A stretch of 64,000 nt of DNA from Paucihalobacter ruber (GTDB lineage: Bacteria > Bacteroidota > Bacteroidia > Flavobacteriales > Flavobacteriaceae), in NCBI RefSeq assembly GCF_006494535.1, contig NZ_VHIQ01000002.1:62001-126000 (forward strand), in the 5' to 3' direction. Under the pieces are notes generated by a model. That model did not search any database. It was not told the origin of the DNA and saw only the letters and a program-made list of their open reading frames with translations. This document shows positions 1 through 8,466 of this stretch, one piece after another. Each line of letters starts with the position of its first letter. Positions within the stretch are counted from its first letter, which is position 1. Both the position numbers and the translations under genes were made by a program.

Positions 1-2094
1 ATCCACATAATTTGGTCTGGCCAATGTGTTGGTCCAGGCGAATCTAAATACTGTTTTATTGCTTAGGTCATATTTAAAATGAACACCCGGTAAAATGTTA
101 GTATATGAACTTTCATCGGTAATTTCACCAATAAGTTCTTCTTCATCGATAATTTGATTACCGGTTGCACGTATTTTAGTTGTTTCTAAACGCACACCTG
201 CGAGAATGCTCAACTTGTCAGACACTTTTTGGTTGGCCATCACGTAGCCTGCAAACACATCTTCTGATACATCGTAATTAGCTCTTAAATATTCATCGGG
301 AATGTCTTGTCTTTCAAACAAAGTAGCATTGTTTAAATCTAAACTACCTAAAAACTCAGGTGTCATGAAAGAGCCAGCCGCATACTGACTTCCGGCCTCA
401 TAATCAGAATCTGTATAATCTCTTGTAGGAACAGCTGCTAACGTGCCAAGGTCTTGCGGATTATCGCCGGTTGGATCATATTCAAAAAAGTTGTTGTCTC
501 TAAATTTATCTTTTAATCGCACTCTGGCTCCAAATTTAAATATACCATCACCCTGACCAAACCAATCTTGTGGCAATGTGAAATTCACAAATGCATTAAC
601 ATCCTCTTCCTCTGTTAATCCATATTGTTCTGAAATAGCGTTCAATCTAAACCTATCCAAAGTAACCTGATCATTATTGGTGGGTCTAAATGACGGAAAC
701 TTTGGATCTGAAAAATCACCGGCCAAGGCCACGCTACTGCCTGTTTGGTATTGGGCATATCGTTCTTCAGGACGCTCTTCAGATGCTTTGGCGAGTGATG
801 TCATCCAATCTACCTGAAGATTTCCAAGAAGATGCTCTCCTGCCAATGTAAAATTATACATTCTTTGGTCTTCTAAACGCGTATTTTGTATTCTGCCTCC
901 CGGTGTTCCACCTTTAGTTTGGCGACGTAATCTACCGGTATAACTTACAATATTTTCGGTGCCGTCTTGAAAAACAGGATTAATTCTGTCATAGCGCAAC
1001 CTAAATCTGTTCTCTCTGTCATCTCGCCAGTTGTACATACCCTTAAAGATGATTTTGTTGTTTTCATTAAAGGCATAATCAAAATTGGCAGAAAGACTTC
1101 TTCTAACACGCTGTACCAAATAAACGCGAATATCACTTTCTTCAAGATAAGGATTTACTGTGATATCTTCACCTGTTAACGGACTTTCAGCTTCGTTAGC
1201 CCAAACTGCTTCAACGTTATCTGAACCAAAGTCGTTATCGTTGATAGAGGCTGAAATCATCCATCCAAATTTGGTGTCTTTTGATCTGTCTCCTAATATA
1301 AAAGATCCCGTTAAAATGCGTTTATTGGTTAAAAAGTTTACCCCAGATCCGGTAGTGGCAGAAAATCTGAAGCTTTGTGGTGATGACCTGGTTATTAAAT
1401 TAACCGATCCACCCAAAGCATCGCCATCCATATCGGGTGTTACGGCTTTGTTCACCTCGATGGTTTGAATCATATCAGACGGAATCAAATCCATTTGTAC
1501 ATTACGGTTATCGCCTTCAGCAGAAGGAATACGGCTCCCGTTTAATGTAACACTGTTTAATTGGGGTGCCAAACCTCGCACGATAATATTTCTGGATTCA
1601 CCCTGATCCACCTGCATGGTAATACCCGGGATTCTTCGCATGGCGTCACCAATGTTGGCATCAGGAAATTTTCCAATCTGATCTGTTGATACAATGTTGG
1701 TAATATTTGCCTTGTTTCTTTGGGTATTTAATGCTCTCGCCTGACTGTTTAACGAAAAGCCGTTAATTTGAACCGCAGATAATTCTTCGGCACTTTCAGA
1801 CAGCTTAAAACTTAAAACAATAGTAGTACCGGCAACTACTGTAGCCGAAACCGTCACGTCTTTGTAGCCCAAGTATTTTACGGTTACTTCATAAGTACCT
1901 TCAGGAATATTAAATATAGTATACGCACCGTTTTCATCGGTAATGGCACCTTTATTTAATGATTGAATTAAAACGTTTGCTCCCGGAAAATACAAACCAA
2001 AATCGTCTGTTACAACGCCTCGGATATTACCGGTTTGCGAGAAAGTGCTAACAATAGCAGCAAAAAATAAAAATAGTGTTAGTTTAGTTTTCAT
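1..2094 (-). CDS. TonB-dependent receptor with N-terminal carboxypeptidase-regulatory-like domain (3' end outside window)
   Basis: An outer-membrane, energy-coupled receptor for a large ligand. The ATG (complement of 2092-2094) opens a signal peptide ending in STFSQ. A beta-sandwich of about 80 residues of the CarboxypepD_reg-like type follows (TGNIRGVVTDDFGLYFPGANV region). Next comes the TonB plug, with PDANIGDAMRRIPGI and DLIPSDMIQTIEVNKA, which is the pattern of the TIGR01782-type receptor family. The frame stays open to base 1, giving 698 visible codons; members are usually about 900-1000 residues, so the end of the barrel is missing. No SusD-like partner is visible on this side, which argues against a typical SusCD polysaccharide pair. 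The substrate is unknown. The next gene (DPP11-type) is on the same strand 232 bp upstream, so a shared transcript is uncertain. Confidence 0.9.
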   Translation of the reverse strand, partial: MKTKLTLFLFFAAIVSTFSQTGNIRGVVTDDFGLYFPGANVLIQSLNKGAITDENGAYTIFNIPEGTYEVTVKYLGYKDVTVSATVVAGTTIVLSFKLSESAEELSAVQINGFSLNSQARALNTQRNKANITNIVSTDQIGKFPDANIGDAMRRIPGITMQVDQGESRNIIVRGLAPQLNSVTLNGSRIPSAEGDNRNVQMDLIPSDMIQTIEVNKAVTPDMDGDALGGSVNLITRSSPQSFRFSATTGSGVNFLTNKRILTGSFILGDRSKDTKFGWMISASINDNDFGSDNVEAVWANEAESPLTGEDITVNPYLEESDIRVYLVQRVRRSLSANFDYAFNENNKIIFKGMYNWRDDRENRFRLRYDRINPVFQDGTENIVSYTGRLRRQTKGGTPGGRIQNTRLEDQRMYNFTLAGEHLLGNLQVDWMTSLAKASEERPEERYAQYQTGSSVALAGDFSDPKFPSFRPTNNDQVTLDRFRLNAISEQYGLTEEEDVNAFVNFTLPQDWFGQGDGIFKFGARVRLKDKFRDNNFFEYDPTGDNPQDLGTLAAVPTRDYTDSDYEAGSQYAAGSFMTPEFLGSLDLNNATLFERQDIPDEYLRANYDVSEDVFAGYVMANQKVSDKLSILAGVRLETTKIRATGNQIIDEEELIGEITDESSYTNILPGVHFKYDLSNKTVFRFAWTNTLARPNYVD

Positions 2095-2326
2095 GTTTGG
2101 TTAATTTTTTGCCAAAATTACATGAATACTAAACCGTGCTATTTACGTAAATTTAAAACTTAGGTTAATAAACACTTAATTTGATAAGGTTTTAAACAAG
2201 GCTTAACGCAAATTTTACTTTTGGTTGATTTTGAAATAACAATTAAGTCTAAAATAACGCACAACAATTTGATAATATGATGTTTAATTTTTAACAATCC
2301 GTCGAGAGTTTTATTTTATCAAAAAG

Positions 2327-4420
2327 TTAATTGCCGGATTTAGGTCTCACCAACGTCATCTCCTCAATCAAATGCGTTGCACCGGCATACTTATCAATAA
2401 TAAATAGTACATAACGAATATCGACCATGATGTTTCTACAGATGTCAGGGTCGTAATAAATATCGCTCATGGTGCCTTCCCAAACGCGATCGAAATTTAA
2501 ACCTATCAAATTGCCGTTCGCATCTACCGCCGGACTACCACTATTGCCACCGGTAGTGTGATTGGTGCCAATAAACGCAACCGGTAGTTTACCATTGGCA
2601 TCGGCATAGTTGCCGTAGTCTTTAGACTTGTGTAAATCGATTAACTTTTGTGGCACATCAAACTCGTAATCGCCGGGAACATATTTTTCTATCACACCGT
2701 CTAAATAAGTAACAGGCTCGTAATACACCGCATCTCTTGGCGCGTAGCCTTTTACTTTTCCGTAGGTAACTCTTAAAGTACCATTGGCATCGGGGAAATA
2801 GCGCTGCTCGGGTAATACCTCCATCAAAGCTTTCATGTATTGCATTTGCAAACCGTTAATTTGTGTATTCATCGTCTGCCATTGCGGCTCAATATCGCTA
2901 TAAAACTCTTGTATAAATGGTTTTGCAAATTGGTAGGCGGCATCTTTATTTAAGTTTTCTACTATTTTCTCTTTGTTGCCTTCGAGTAATTTTAAGGCAG
3001 TTTTAGAATTGGTAAATGCCGTTTTTTCATAAATTGACGACTTAGCATATGGTACATAAAGCGGCATCACGGATTCAAAAACCGCCTTGTCAACATTGGC
3101 GTCGTAATTTCTGTAAATGGATTGCAAACGGCTTTTAACCGATTCTAAGGCCTTGTTAAAGGTATCCTCATCTGCTTTTGCGGCATTCTCTAACTGATAC
3201 AACTGCATGGTGATTTGCATTAGTTCATTAGTTCGTAAAAACACCTCAGAAAAGGCATTTCGTTTGACGTTGACCGCTTCAAAGTTTTGATATAATTGTT
3301 CCAACTGAGGTAAAATATCGCCGTATTGCGACTCCAGGTTTTTAGCTTTTAATTGATCAGTAAATTGAGCTTCTAATTGACGTTTCACTTCAATGGCGCC
3401 ACTTTTATGAATGCCTTGATTTTCGCCTATCCATTTTTTCCAGGCATTGGCAATACGCGCTTGCTTAGATGCATACTGAATGCGTACCTTGTCGCTGGCC
3501 TTCATATTGGCATCAATCACTTTTAAAGCAGCATCTCTAATGGCTATGTTTGTAGGGTTAATCTTGTTCACAATCTGATCTACTGCCACAGCCGGCAAAT
3601 ATTCGTTGGTTCTGCCGGGAAAACCCATAACAAGCGTAAAATCATCTTCGGCTACACCATCGAGAGAAATTGGTAAGTAATGTTTAGGGGTGAATGGTAC
3701 GTTGTCCGGACTGTATTTAGCGGGTTTGTTGTTGGTATCGGCATAAATTCTAAAAATGGCAAAATCGCCGGTGTGTCTTGGCCATACCCAGTTATCGGTA
3801 TCGCTGCCAAACTTGCCTATACTGGTCGGTGGCGCACCAACCAATCTGATATCTTCGTAGCGCTCAATGATGAATAAAAAGTATTGGTTTCCTTCATAAA
3901 AAGATTTTATTCTAACTAATTGCTGTGCTTCCTTTTCAGCTTCTGTTCTTACGTAATAGCTATTGCTGTCTATTTTTGATTGGCGGGTTTTGTCATCCAT
4001 ATCGGGTGTTACACCGTTCAACACACGCTCGGTAACATCTTCAATTCTAACAATAAACTCTACAAACAAACCGTCGTTTGGGATTTCTTCTTCCAATGAC
4101 ATGGCCCAAAATCCGTTTTTAAGATAATCGTTCTCAAGAGATGAATGCGACTGTATTTGTCCGTAGCCACAATGGTGATTGGTAAGTAACAATCCTTTGG
4201 GTGAAATGACTTCGCTGGTGCAACCATTGTTAAAATGAGCAATGGCATCTTTTAGGCTGGAGTTGTTAATGTCGTAAATATCAGCCGCGGTCAATTTACC
4301 GCCAAGCGATTGTATTTCAGACTCATTCATGCCTTCTAAAAGCGAAGGAATCCACATACCGCCTTGCTGGGCTTGTAATTGAAAAAGAATAAAAAGGAAG
4401 AAAATCTTAAGTAATTTCAT
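2327..4420 (-). CDS. S46 family dipeptidyl peptidase, DPP11-type (Asp/Glu-specific)
   Basis: A periplasmic serine exopeptidase that removes N-terminal dipeptides from oligopeptides, serving peptide nutrition. I place the start at the ATG complementary to 4418-4420 because it opens a clean signal peptide (MKLLKIFFLFILFQLQA); the open frame extends 19 codons further upstream without a signal-like sequence. The mature protein starts QQGGMW, as usual for S46. Visible triad: His in LLTNHHCGYG (about residue 83), Asp in the SDTDNWVWPRHTGDF segment, and Ser in GGNSGSPAVD near the C-terminus. Eighteen residues after the catalytic Ser is Arg (GLNFDRVWEG). In the characterised family Arg at this place marks acidic-specific DPP11, and Gly marks DPP7. 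The length of 697 residues is normal. Confidence 0.93.
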   Translation of the reverse strand: MKLLKIFFLFILFQLQAQQGGMWIPSLLEGMNESEIQSLGGKLTAADIYDINNSSLKDAIAHFNNGCTSEVISPKGLLLTNHHCGYGQIQSHSSLENDYLKNGFWAMSLEEEIPNDGLFVEFIVRIEDVTERVLNGVTPDMDDKTRQSKIDSNSYYVRTEAEKEAQQLVRIKSFYEGNQYFLFIIERYEDIRLVGAPPTSIGKFGSDTDNWVWPRHTGDFAIFRIYADTNNKPAKYSPDNVPFTPKHYLPISLDGVAEDDFTLVMGFPGRTNEYLPAVAVDQIVNKINPTNIAIRDAALKVIDANMKASDKVRIQYASKQARIANAWKKWIGENQGIHKSGAIEVKRQLEAQFTDQLKAKNLESQYGDILPQLEQLYQNFEAVNVKRNAFSEVFLRTNELMQITMQLYQLENAAKADEDTFNKALESVKSRLQSIYRNYDANVDKAVFESVMPLYVPYAKSSIYEKTAFTNSKTALKLLEGNKEKIVENLNKDAAYQFAKPFIQEFYSDIEPQWQTMNTQINGLQMQYMKALMEVLPEQRYFPDANGTLRVTYGKVKGYAPRDAVYYEPVTYLDGVIEKYVPGDYEFDVPQKLIDLHKSKDYGNYADANGKLPVAFIGTNHTTGGNSGSPAVDANGNLIGLNFDRVWEGTMSDIYYDPDICRNIMVDIRYVLFIIDKYAGATHLIEEMTLVRPKSGN

Positions 4421-4608
4421 TTTTGAAGTTTTTATTGCAGTAAAGTTAAACAATATGACCCAAATCCAACTGTTCAAAATTTAAACAACAATCTGCGGAT
4501 TTTGTAAGCGTAGTTTGATTTATTTTTTATTAGTGATTTTAAAAGAGTGATTTAAACCGTGCACAGCATTTTACCATTTTTAAAACTTAACAACATTCAA
4601 ATTTTTAT

Positions 4609-4708
4609 ACCACAAAGTTCCCAAAGAAGGCACAAAGCACTCAAAGTAAAAAGATATAATAACGCAGCTCAGTGACCTTTGTGCAAAACTTGGCGGCCTT
4701 TGTGGTTA
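4609..4708. repeat. Hairpin-forming ~100-bp repeat, solitary copy
   Basis: It starts ACCACAAAGTTC, continues GGCACAAAGCACTCAAAG, and ends with CTTTGTGCAAAACTT and CCTTTGTGGTTA. The left half (CCACAAAG, GCACAAAG) is the reverse complement of the right half (CTTTGTGC, CTTTGTGG), so the unit is an imperfect palindrome with an AT-rich loop. Five more copies stand in tandem at 5289-5828. The GxxExxY gene lies between the solitary copy and the array. Confidence 0.9.
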
Positions 4709-4830
4709 AAAAAGCTTAAGCATTATGTTCTCAAAACCACTTTTTATGCGATTTTAATCAGTCAAAATGTTATGTTAGAAATCAAACATAAACCATGCGA
4801 CACCAATCCAAACTTTCCTATTTAGATTCT
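4709..4830 (+). pseudogene. Decayed duplicate of the 5' region of the methionine aminotransferase gene
   Basis: This segment follows the solitary repeat copy exactly as 5829-5940 follows the last array copy, and the two align: both contain CAAAACCACTTTT, then TTTTAATCA, then a TATTAGAA/TGTTAGAA block, then AAACCATGC. The ATG at 4795 begins MRHQSKL, against MHHKSKL at the true gene start (5915). After about eight codons the similarity ends, and the frame stops near 4920. It is a relic of a segmental duplication that took the repeat plus the start of the neighbouring gene. I see no reason to think it is translated into anything useful. Confidence 0.75.
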
Positions 4831-4874
4831 TCTAATAGTTATCTTTCTATCAAATCTTTTTATATTTTTGGTAT

Positions 4875-5261
4875 ATGTCTGAAAATGAAATATCAAAGAT
4901 TATTATCGGATGTGCTTTAGTAGTTCATAAGCAATTAGGACCGGGACTATTAGAAAGTGCTTATAAAGAATGTTTATTCTATAAATTACAGCAAGAAAGT
5001 TTATTTGTAGAGAAGGAAAAACCTATGCCATTAGTTTTTGAGGATATAAAATTAGAATGTGGCTATAGAATCGATCTGTTAGTGGAAAACAAAGTGGTTA
5101 TTGAGTTAAAAAGTGTTGAGAGCTTAACAGATGTTCATTTGGCGCAAACTTTAACATACATGAAATTGGGTGGTTATAAATTAGGGTTGCTTATCAACTT
5201 TAATGTTGCGTTGTTAAAACAGGGTATTAAAAGAGTAATAAATGGCGATTTAAAGCATTAG
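4875..5261 (+). CDS. GxxExxY family protein (PD-(D/E)XK nuclease-like fold)
   Basis: A small protein of unknown role, 128 residues, the normal family length. The family-naming motif is GPGLLESAY (residues about 22-30). Further on are ECGYRIDLLVENKVVIELKS (a D...ExK arrangement that matches the PD-(D/E)XK nuclease core) and AQTLTYMKLGGYKLGLLINF (a conserved Q followed by the Y-K-x-G-L-L-I-N-F strand). A nuclease activity is therefore suggested by fold, not demonstrated. No signal peptide, so cytoplasmic. It sits alone on the + strand, flanked on both sides by copies of the same hairpin repeat (4609-4708 and 5289-5828). The ATG is preceded by TATTTTTG about 4 bp upstream. The physical link with a palindromic repeat resembles REP/RAYT-type partnerships, but that is an inference. 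Confidence 0.88.
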   Translation: MSENEISKIIIGCALVVHKQLGPGLLESAYKECLFYKLQQESLFVEKEKPMPLVFEDIKLECGYRIDLLVENKVVIELKSVESLTDVHLAQTLTYMKLGGYKLGLLINFNVALLKQGIKRVINGDLKH

Positions 5262-5288
5262 TAACATACTTGCAGCGGTTTAAAATTT

Positions 5289-5828
5289 AACCACGAAGCT
5301 CACTAAGAAGGCACGAAGCACTCAAAGTAAAAAGTTATAACAACGCAGCTCAGTGACCTTTGTGCAAAACATGGTGGTCTTTGTGGTTAGAAAAGGGTAA
5401 CCACAAAGTTCTCAAGGAAGGCACAAAGCACTCAAAGTAAAAATTTGTAACAACCCAACTCAGTGACCTTTGTGCAAAACTTGGTGGTCTTTGTGGTTAG
5501 AAAAGGGTTACCACAAAGTTCTCATGGAAGGCACAAAGCACTCAAAGTAAAAACTTGTAACAACCCAACTCAGTGACCTTTGTGCAAAACTTAGTGGTCT
5601 TTGTGGTTAGAAAAGGGTTACCACAAAGTATTCAAGGAAGGCACAAAGCACTCAAAGTAAAAATTATAACAACGCAACTCAGTGACCTTTGTGCAAAACT
5701 TAGTGGTCTTTGTGGTTAGAAAAGGGTTACCACAAAGTTCTCAAGGAAGGCACAAAGCACTCAAAGTAAAAACTTGTAACAACGCAACTCAGTGACCTTT
5801 GCTCAAAACTTGGTGGCCTTTGTGGTTA
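5289..5828. repeat. Tandem array of five ~110-bp hairpin-forming repeat units
   Basis: Units run about 5289-5389, 5399-5499, 5509-5609, 5619-5718 and 5729-5828, joined by a short AT-rich linker (GAAAAGGGTTA). Each has a left arm with CCACAAAG and GCACAAAGCACTCAAAG, a less conserved AT-rich middle plus CAACTCAGTGAC, and a right arm with CTTTGTGCAAAACTT and CTTTGTGGTTA. The arms are inverted relative to each other, so each unit can fold. The first unit differs most (CCACGAAG, GCACGAAG). The period and the whole-unit palindrome rule out a CRISPR array. The aminotransferase gene follows 86 bp downstream. Confidence 0.92.
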
Positions 5829-5914
5829 AAAAATCAATACAATAAATTCGCAAAACCACTTTTCATTTTAATTTAATCAAACAAAAATATTATATTAGAA
5901 CACATACAAAAACC

Positions 5915-7075
5915 ATGCATCACAAATCAAAATTACCCAATGTTGGAACTACTATATTTTCTGTTATGAGTGCTTTGGCGACGCAGCATCAAGCTATTAA
6001 CTTATCGCAAGGTTTCCCCAATTTTGAAAGCGACCCCAAACTTATCGATTTGGTGAGCCAAGCGATGAATTCGGGATACAATCAGTACGCGCCAATGCCT
6101 GGAAGTTTAGACCTTAGACTGGCCATTTCGCATAAATACCAATTATTATATAACAGCAATTACCATCCTGAGCACGAAATTACGGTAACCGCCGGTGCCA
6201 CACAGGCCATTTTCACCATTGTTTCGGCATTTGTAAGACCCAAGGACGAGGTGATTATTTTCACACCGGCATACGATTGCTATCAACCTGCTGTAGAACT
6301 CAACGGCGGTATTACTATTGAAATTCCGTTACACGCTCCAGATTACCGCATTGATTGGAATTTGGTTGCCAAAAAAATTTCAAGTCAAACCAAGCTCATC
6401 ATCATCAATACACCGCACAATCCGAGTGGCACTATTTTAACCGAAGCCGATATGTTTCAGCTTGAAAAACTGACCAATAACACCAATATTATCGTGCTGA
6501 GCGATGAAGTGTACGAGCACATTATTTTTGACGGCGCCAACCACCAAAGCATTTGCAAATTTTCAAATTTAAAAGCGCGCAGTTTTATTACGGCATCGTT
6601 TGGTAAAACCTTTCACAACACCGGCTGGAAGATTGGCTATTGCTGCGCTCCTAAAGATTTGATGACCGAATTTAGAAAAGTACACCAGTTTAATGTGTTT
6701 TCGGTGAACCACCCGACGCAAAAAGGTTTGGCCGATTACATGCAAGACGCCGACACCTATTTAAAATTAGGTGAATTTTTTCAGCATAAAAGAGACTTGT
6801 TTTTAAGCTTAATTGCCAACACCAAATTCACATTTAAACCTGCGCAAGGCAGCTATTTTCAGGTGTTGAATTACAGCGCGCTCACCAATGAAGCCGACGT
6901 AGAATTTGCCAAACGCTTAACTGTAGATTACAAATTGGCATCAATACCGCTGTCGGTTTTTTATTCAAATCAACAAGATGACCGGGTGTTGAGATTTTGT
7001 TTTGCTAAAACCGATGACACTTTAAAACGAGCCACCGATATACTTTGCAAAATATCAGAAAAAATCATCAAGTAA
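5915..7075 (+). CDS. Methionine aminotransferase (class I/II PLP-dependent, YbdL-like)
   Basis: A cytoplasmic fold-type I transaminase, probably converting 4-methylthio-2-oxobutanoate (and related keto acids) to methionine with glutamine or an aromatic amino acid as donor. The 386 residues fit the family. Features visible: INLSQGFPNF near the N-terminus, the substrate/PLP region VTAGATQAIF, NTPHNPSGT, SDEVYEHI, the PLP lysine in TASFGKTFHNTGWKIGY, and the Arg region DRVLRFCFAK near the end. It is close to kynurenine-oxoglutarate/glutamine transaminase K types, so the exact substrate is a family inference. The next-but-one gene is an omega-amidase-type nitrilase, the usual partner that hydrolyses the 2-oxoglutaramate made when glutamine is the donor. 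Its 5' region is duplicated at 4709-4830. Confidence 0.9.
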   Translation: MHHKSKLPNVGTTIFSVMSALATQHQAINLSQGFPNFESDPKLIDLVSQAMNSGYNQYAPMPGSLDLRLAISHKYQLLYNSNYHPEHEITVTAGATQAIFTIVSAFVRPKDEVIIFTPAYDCYQPAVELNGGITIEIPLHAPDYRIDWNLVAKKISSQTKLIIINTPHNPSGTILTEADMFQLEKLTNNTNIIVLSDEVYEHIIFDGANHQSICKFSNLKARSFITASFGKTFHNTGWKIGYCCAPKDLMTEFRKVHQFNVFSVNHPTQKGLADYMQDADTYLKLGEFFQHKRDLFLSLIANTKFTFKPAQGSYFQVLNYSALTNEADVEFAKRLTVDYKLASIPLSVFYSNQQDDRVLRFCFAKTDDTLKRATDILCKISEKIIK

Positions 7076-7155
7076 AGTTTTGAAAATCTTTTAATTATAA
7101 ATTTGTTTTACAGTTTTATATTTTGTATATTATAGGTTACAAAACAATAGAAAAA

Positions 7156-7683
7156 ATGACAACAAGAATCTTAAAATTATTAGTAGTATTTGTATTATCG
7201 GTGTTTTTATATAACTGTGGAAGCAGTCACAATGTGATTCACGACGGAAAAGTTTACGAAGTAAAAGGCAATGAGTTTTACCAGGCAGGCGTTGACGTTA
7301 CTGAGTCACTTTCTGAAGAAAAGCGCAGCAACATTAAAGAAACACTTAGCGAGCGACTGAAGCAAGATGCCGAATTTGAAGCCAAACAAAAAGAGCTGGA
7401 GAAACAACAGAAAGAACAAGAAAAAATTCAAAAACAAGCCGAAAAACAGCAGAAAGAGCTAGAAAAAAGGCAAGAAGCCATTGAAAAAGCCCAAAAAGAA
7501 AAGGACGATGCCCGAAAAGCCATGGTGAAAGCCAGTAATAAGCTTAAAAAAGAACAGAGAAAATACGACCGACTTTTAGAAAAAGGAAAATTGTCTCCTA
7601 ACGATATAGAAAAGTGGGAAGAGAAATTAGAAAAGTTAAAAGCTGAAAAAGCAGAAGCTGAAGAAAAATTTAATACACTTTAA
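7156..7683 (+). CDS. Small lipoprotein with long charged coiled coil
   Basis: Unrecognised family. I choose the ATG at 7156 because it opens a lipoprotein signal (MTTRILKLLVVFVLSVFLYNCGSS, split by me as signal up to YN and Cys near residue 20). The frame could begin 11 codons earlier at 7123 but would only add non-signal residues. After the Cys comes a short domain (IHDGKVYEVKGNEFYQAGVDVT), then about 120 residues rich in K, E and Q that form a continuous coiled coil (repeats of EKQQKE and KAQKEK). Likely anchored in a membrane facing the periplasm. It lies 80 bp after the aminotransferase and 3 bp before the nitrilase gene, so co-transcription is plausible, but nothing ties it to their reaction. 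Confidence 0.75.
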   Translation: MTTRILKLLVVFVLSVFLYNCGSSHNVIHDGKVYEVKGNEFYQAGVDVTESLSEEKRSNIKETLSERLKQDAEFEAKQKELEKQQKEQEKIQKQAEKQQKELEKRQEAIEKAQKEKDDARKAMVKASNKLKKEQRKYDRLLEKGKLSPNDIEKWEEKLEKLKAEKAEAEEKFNTL

Positions 7684-7686
7684 AAT

Positions 7687-8466
7687 TTGGAAAACTTAAA
7701 AGTTCTACTGGTACAAACAGATTTAATTTGGGAACAACCCGAATCAAACAGGCAGCATTTAGAAGCACTCATAGCCGATAAGGCAGCCGAAGCCGATTTG
7801 GTAGTGCTACCCGAAATGTTCACCAGTGGTTTCACCATGAATCCGCAGTTGGTGGCCGAAACCATGAAAGGCGACACCATTACATGGATGCAAAAACTTG
7901 CAAAACAATACCAGACTGCCATTACCGGCAGTTTGGTTATTTTAGAAAACGGCGCCTATTTCAACCGATTGATTTTTGTGCATCCCAACGGCGACATCGA
8001 CCAATATGATAAACGCCACACTTTTACCTTAGCCAAAGAACATCTGCATTACAATGCCGGAAAAGAAAAGATCATTATTAATTACCAAGGCTGGAAGATT
8101 TGCCCCATGATTTGCTACGATCTGCGCTTTCCGGTATGGTCCAGAAATGCAGATTACTACGATGTATTGTTGTACGTTGCCAACTGGCCCGAACCACGAG
8201 TGAATGCCTGGGATGCTTTGCTAAAAGCCCGCGCCATCGAGAATATGAGTTACTGCATTGGCGTGAACCGCGTTGGAAAAGACGGCAACAACCACAACTA
8301 TGTTGGTCACTCAGGAGTTTACGATGTGCTAGGTCATAAAATAGATACGCTCAAACTTGAAGCAGAAAATGCGGCACTGGTAACTTTAGAAAAAGAACAC
8401 GTACAATCTACAAGAGAAAAGCTGCGGTTTTTAGATGATAGGGATAAGTTCACGATTGATAATTAG
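7687..8466 (+). CDS. Nitrilase-superfamily amidohydrolase, omega-amidase (YafV/Nit2-like)
   Basis: A cytoplasmic carbon-nitrogen hydrolase likely to deamidate 2-oxoglutaramate or 2-oxosuccinamate. The Glu-Lys-Cys triad is visible: Glu in VLPEMFTSGF (about residue 41), Lys in YDKRHTF, and Cys in CPMICYDLRFPVW. Also typical are ANWPEPRVNAWDALLKARAIEN and VGHSGVYD. The 259 residues are normal. The start is a TTG at 7687, three bases after the stop of the preceding lipoprotein gene; no ATG is available before conserved sequence begins (ENLKVLLVQTDL). With the aminotransferase two genes upstream it forms the glutamine-transaminase/omega-amidase couple, which pulls transamination forward. Confidence 0.9.
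   Translation: MENLKVLLVQTDLIWEQPESNRQHLEALIADKAAEADLVVLPEMFTSGFTMNPQLVAETMKGDTITWMQKLAKQYQTAITGSLVILENGAYFNRLIFVHPNGDIDQYDKRHTFTLAKEHLHYNAGKEKIIINYQGWKICPMICYDLRFPVWSRNADYYDVLLYVANWPEPRVNAWDALLKARAIENMSYCIGVNRVGKDGNNHNYVGHSGVYDVLGHKIDTLKLEAENAALVTLEKEHVQSTREKLRFLDDRDKFTIDN

Larger units (their letters stand above)
4421..4874. other. Intergenic region between the S46 peptidase and the GxxExxY gene
   Basis: This 454-bp stretch has no complete gene. It holds one copy of the hairpin-forming repeat (4609-4708), followed by a decayed copy of the promoter and first codons of the downstream aminotransferase gene (4709-4830). Just before the GxxExxY start is a good -7 box (TATTTTTG at about 4863-4870), so close to the ATG that the mRNA may be leaderless. 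Confidence 0.7.

Noticed and set aside
1160-1468. 102-codon + strand ORF
   Set aside because: It lies inside the TonB-dependent receptor gene on the other strand and shows no protein-like pattern of its own.
4795-4920. Short ORF MRHQSKL... as a real gene
   Set aside because: It is the duplicated start of the aminotransferase gene, loses similarity after about eight codons and then stops.
5289-5828. Possible CRISPR array
   Set aside because: The whole ~110-bp unit is repeated with only short, near-identical linkers. There are no unique spacers, and no cas genes are nearby.
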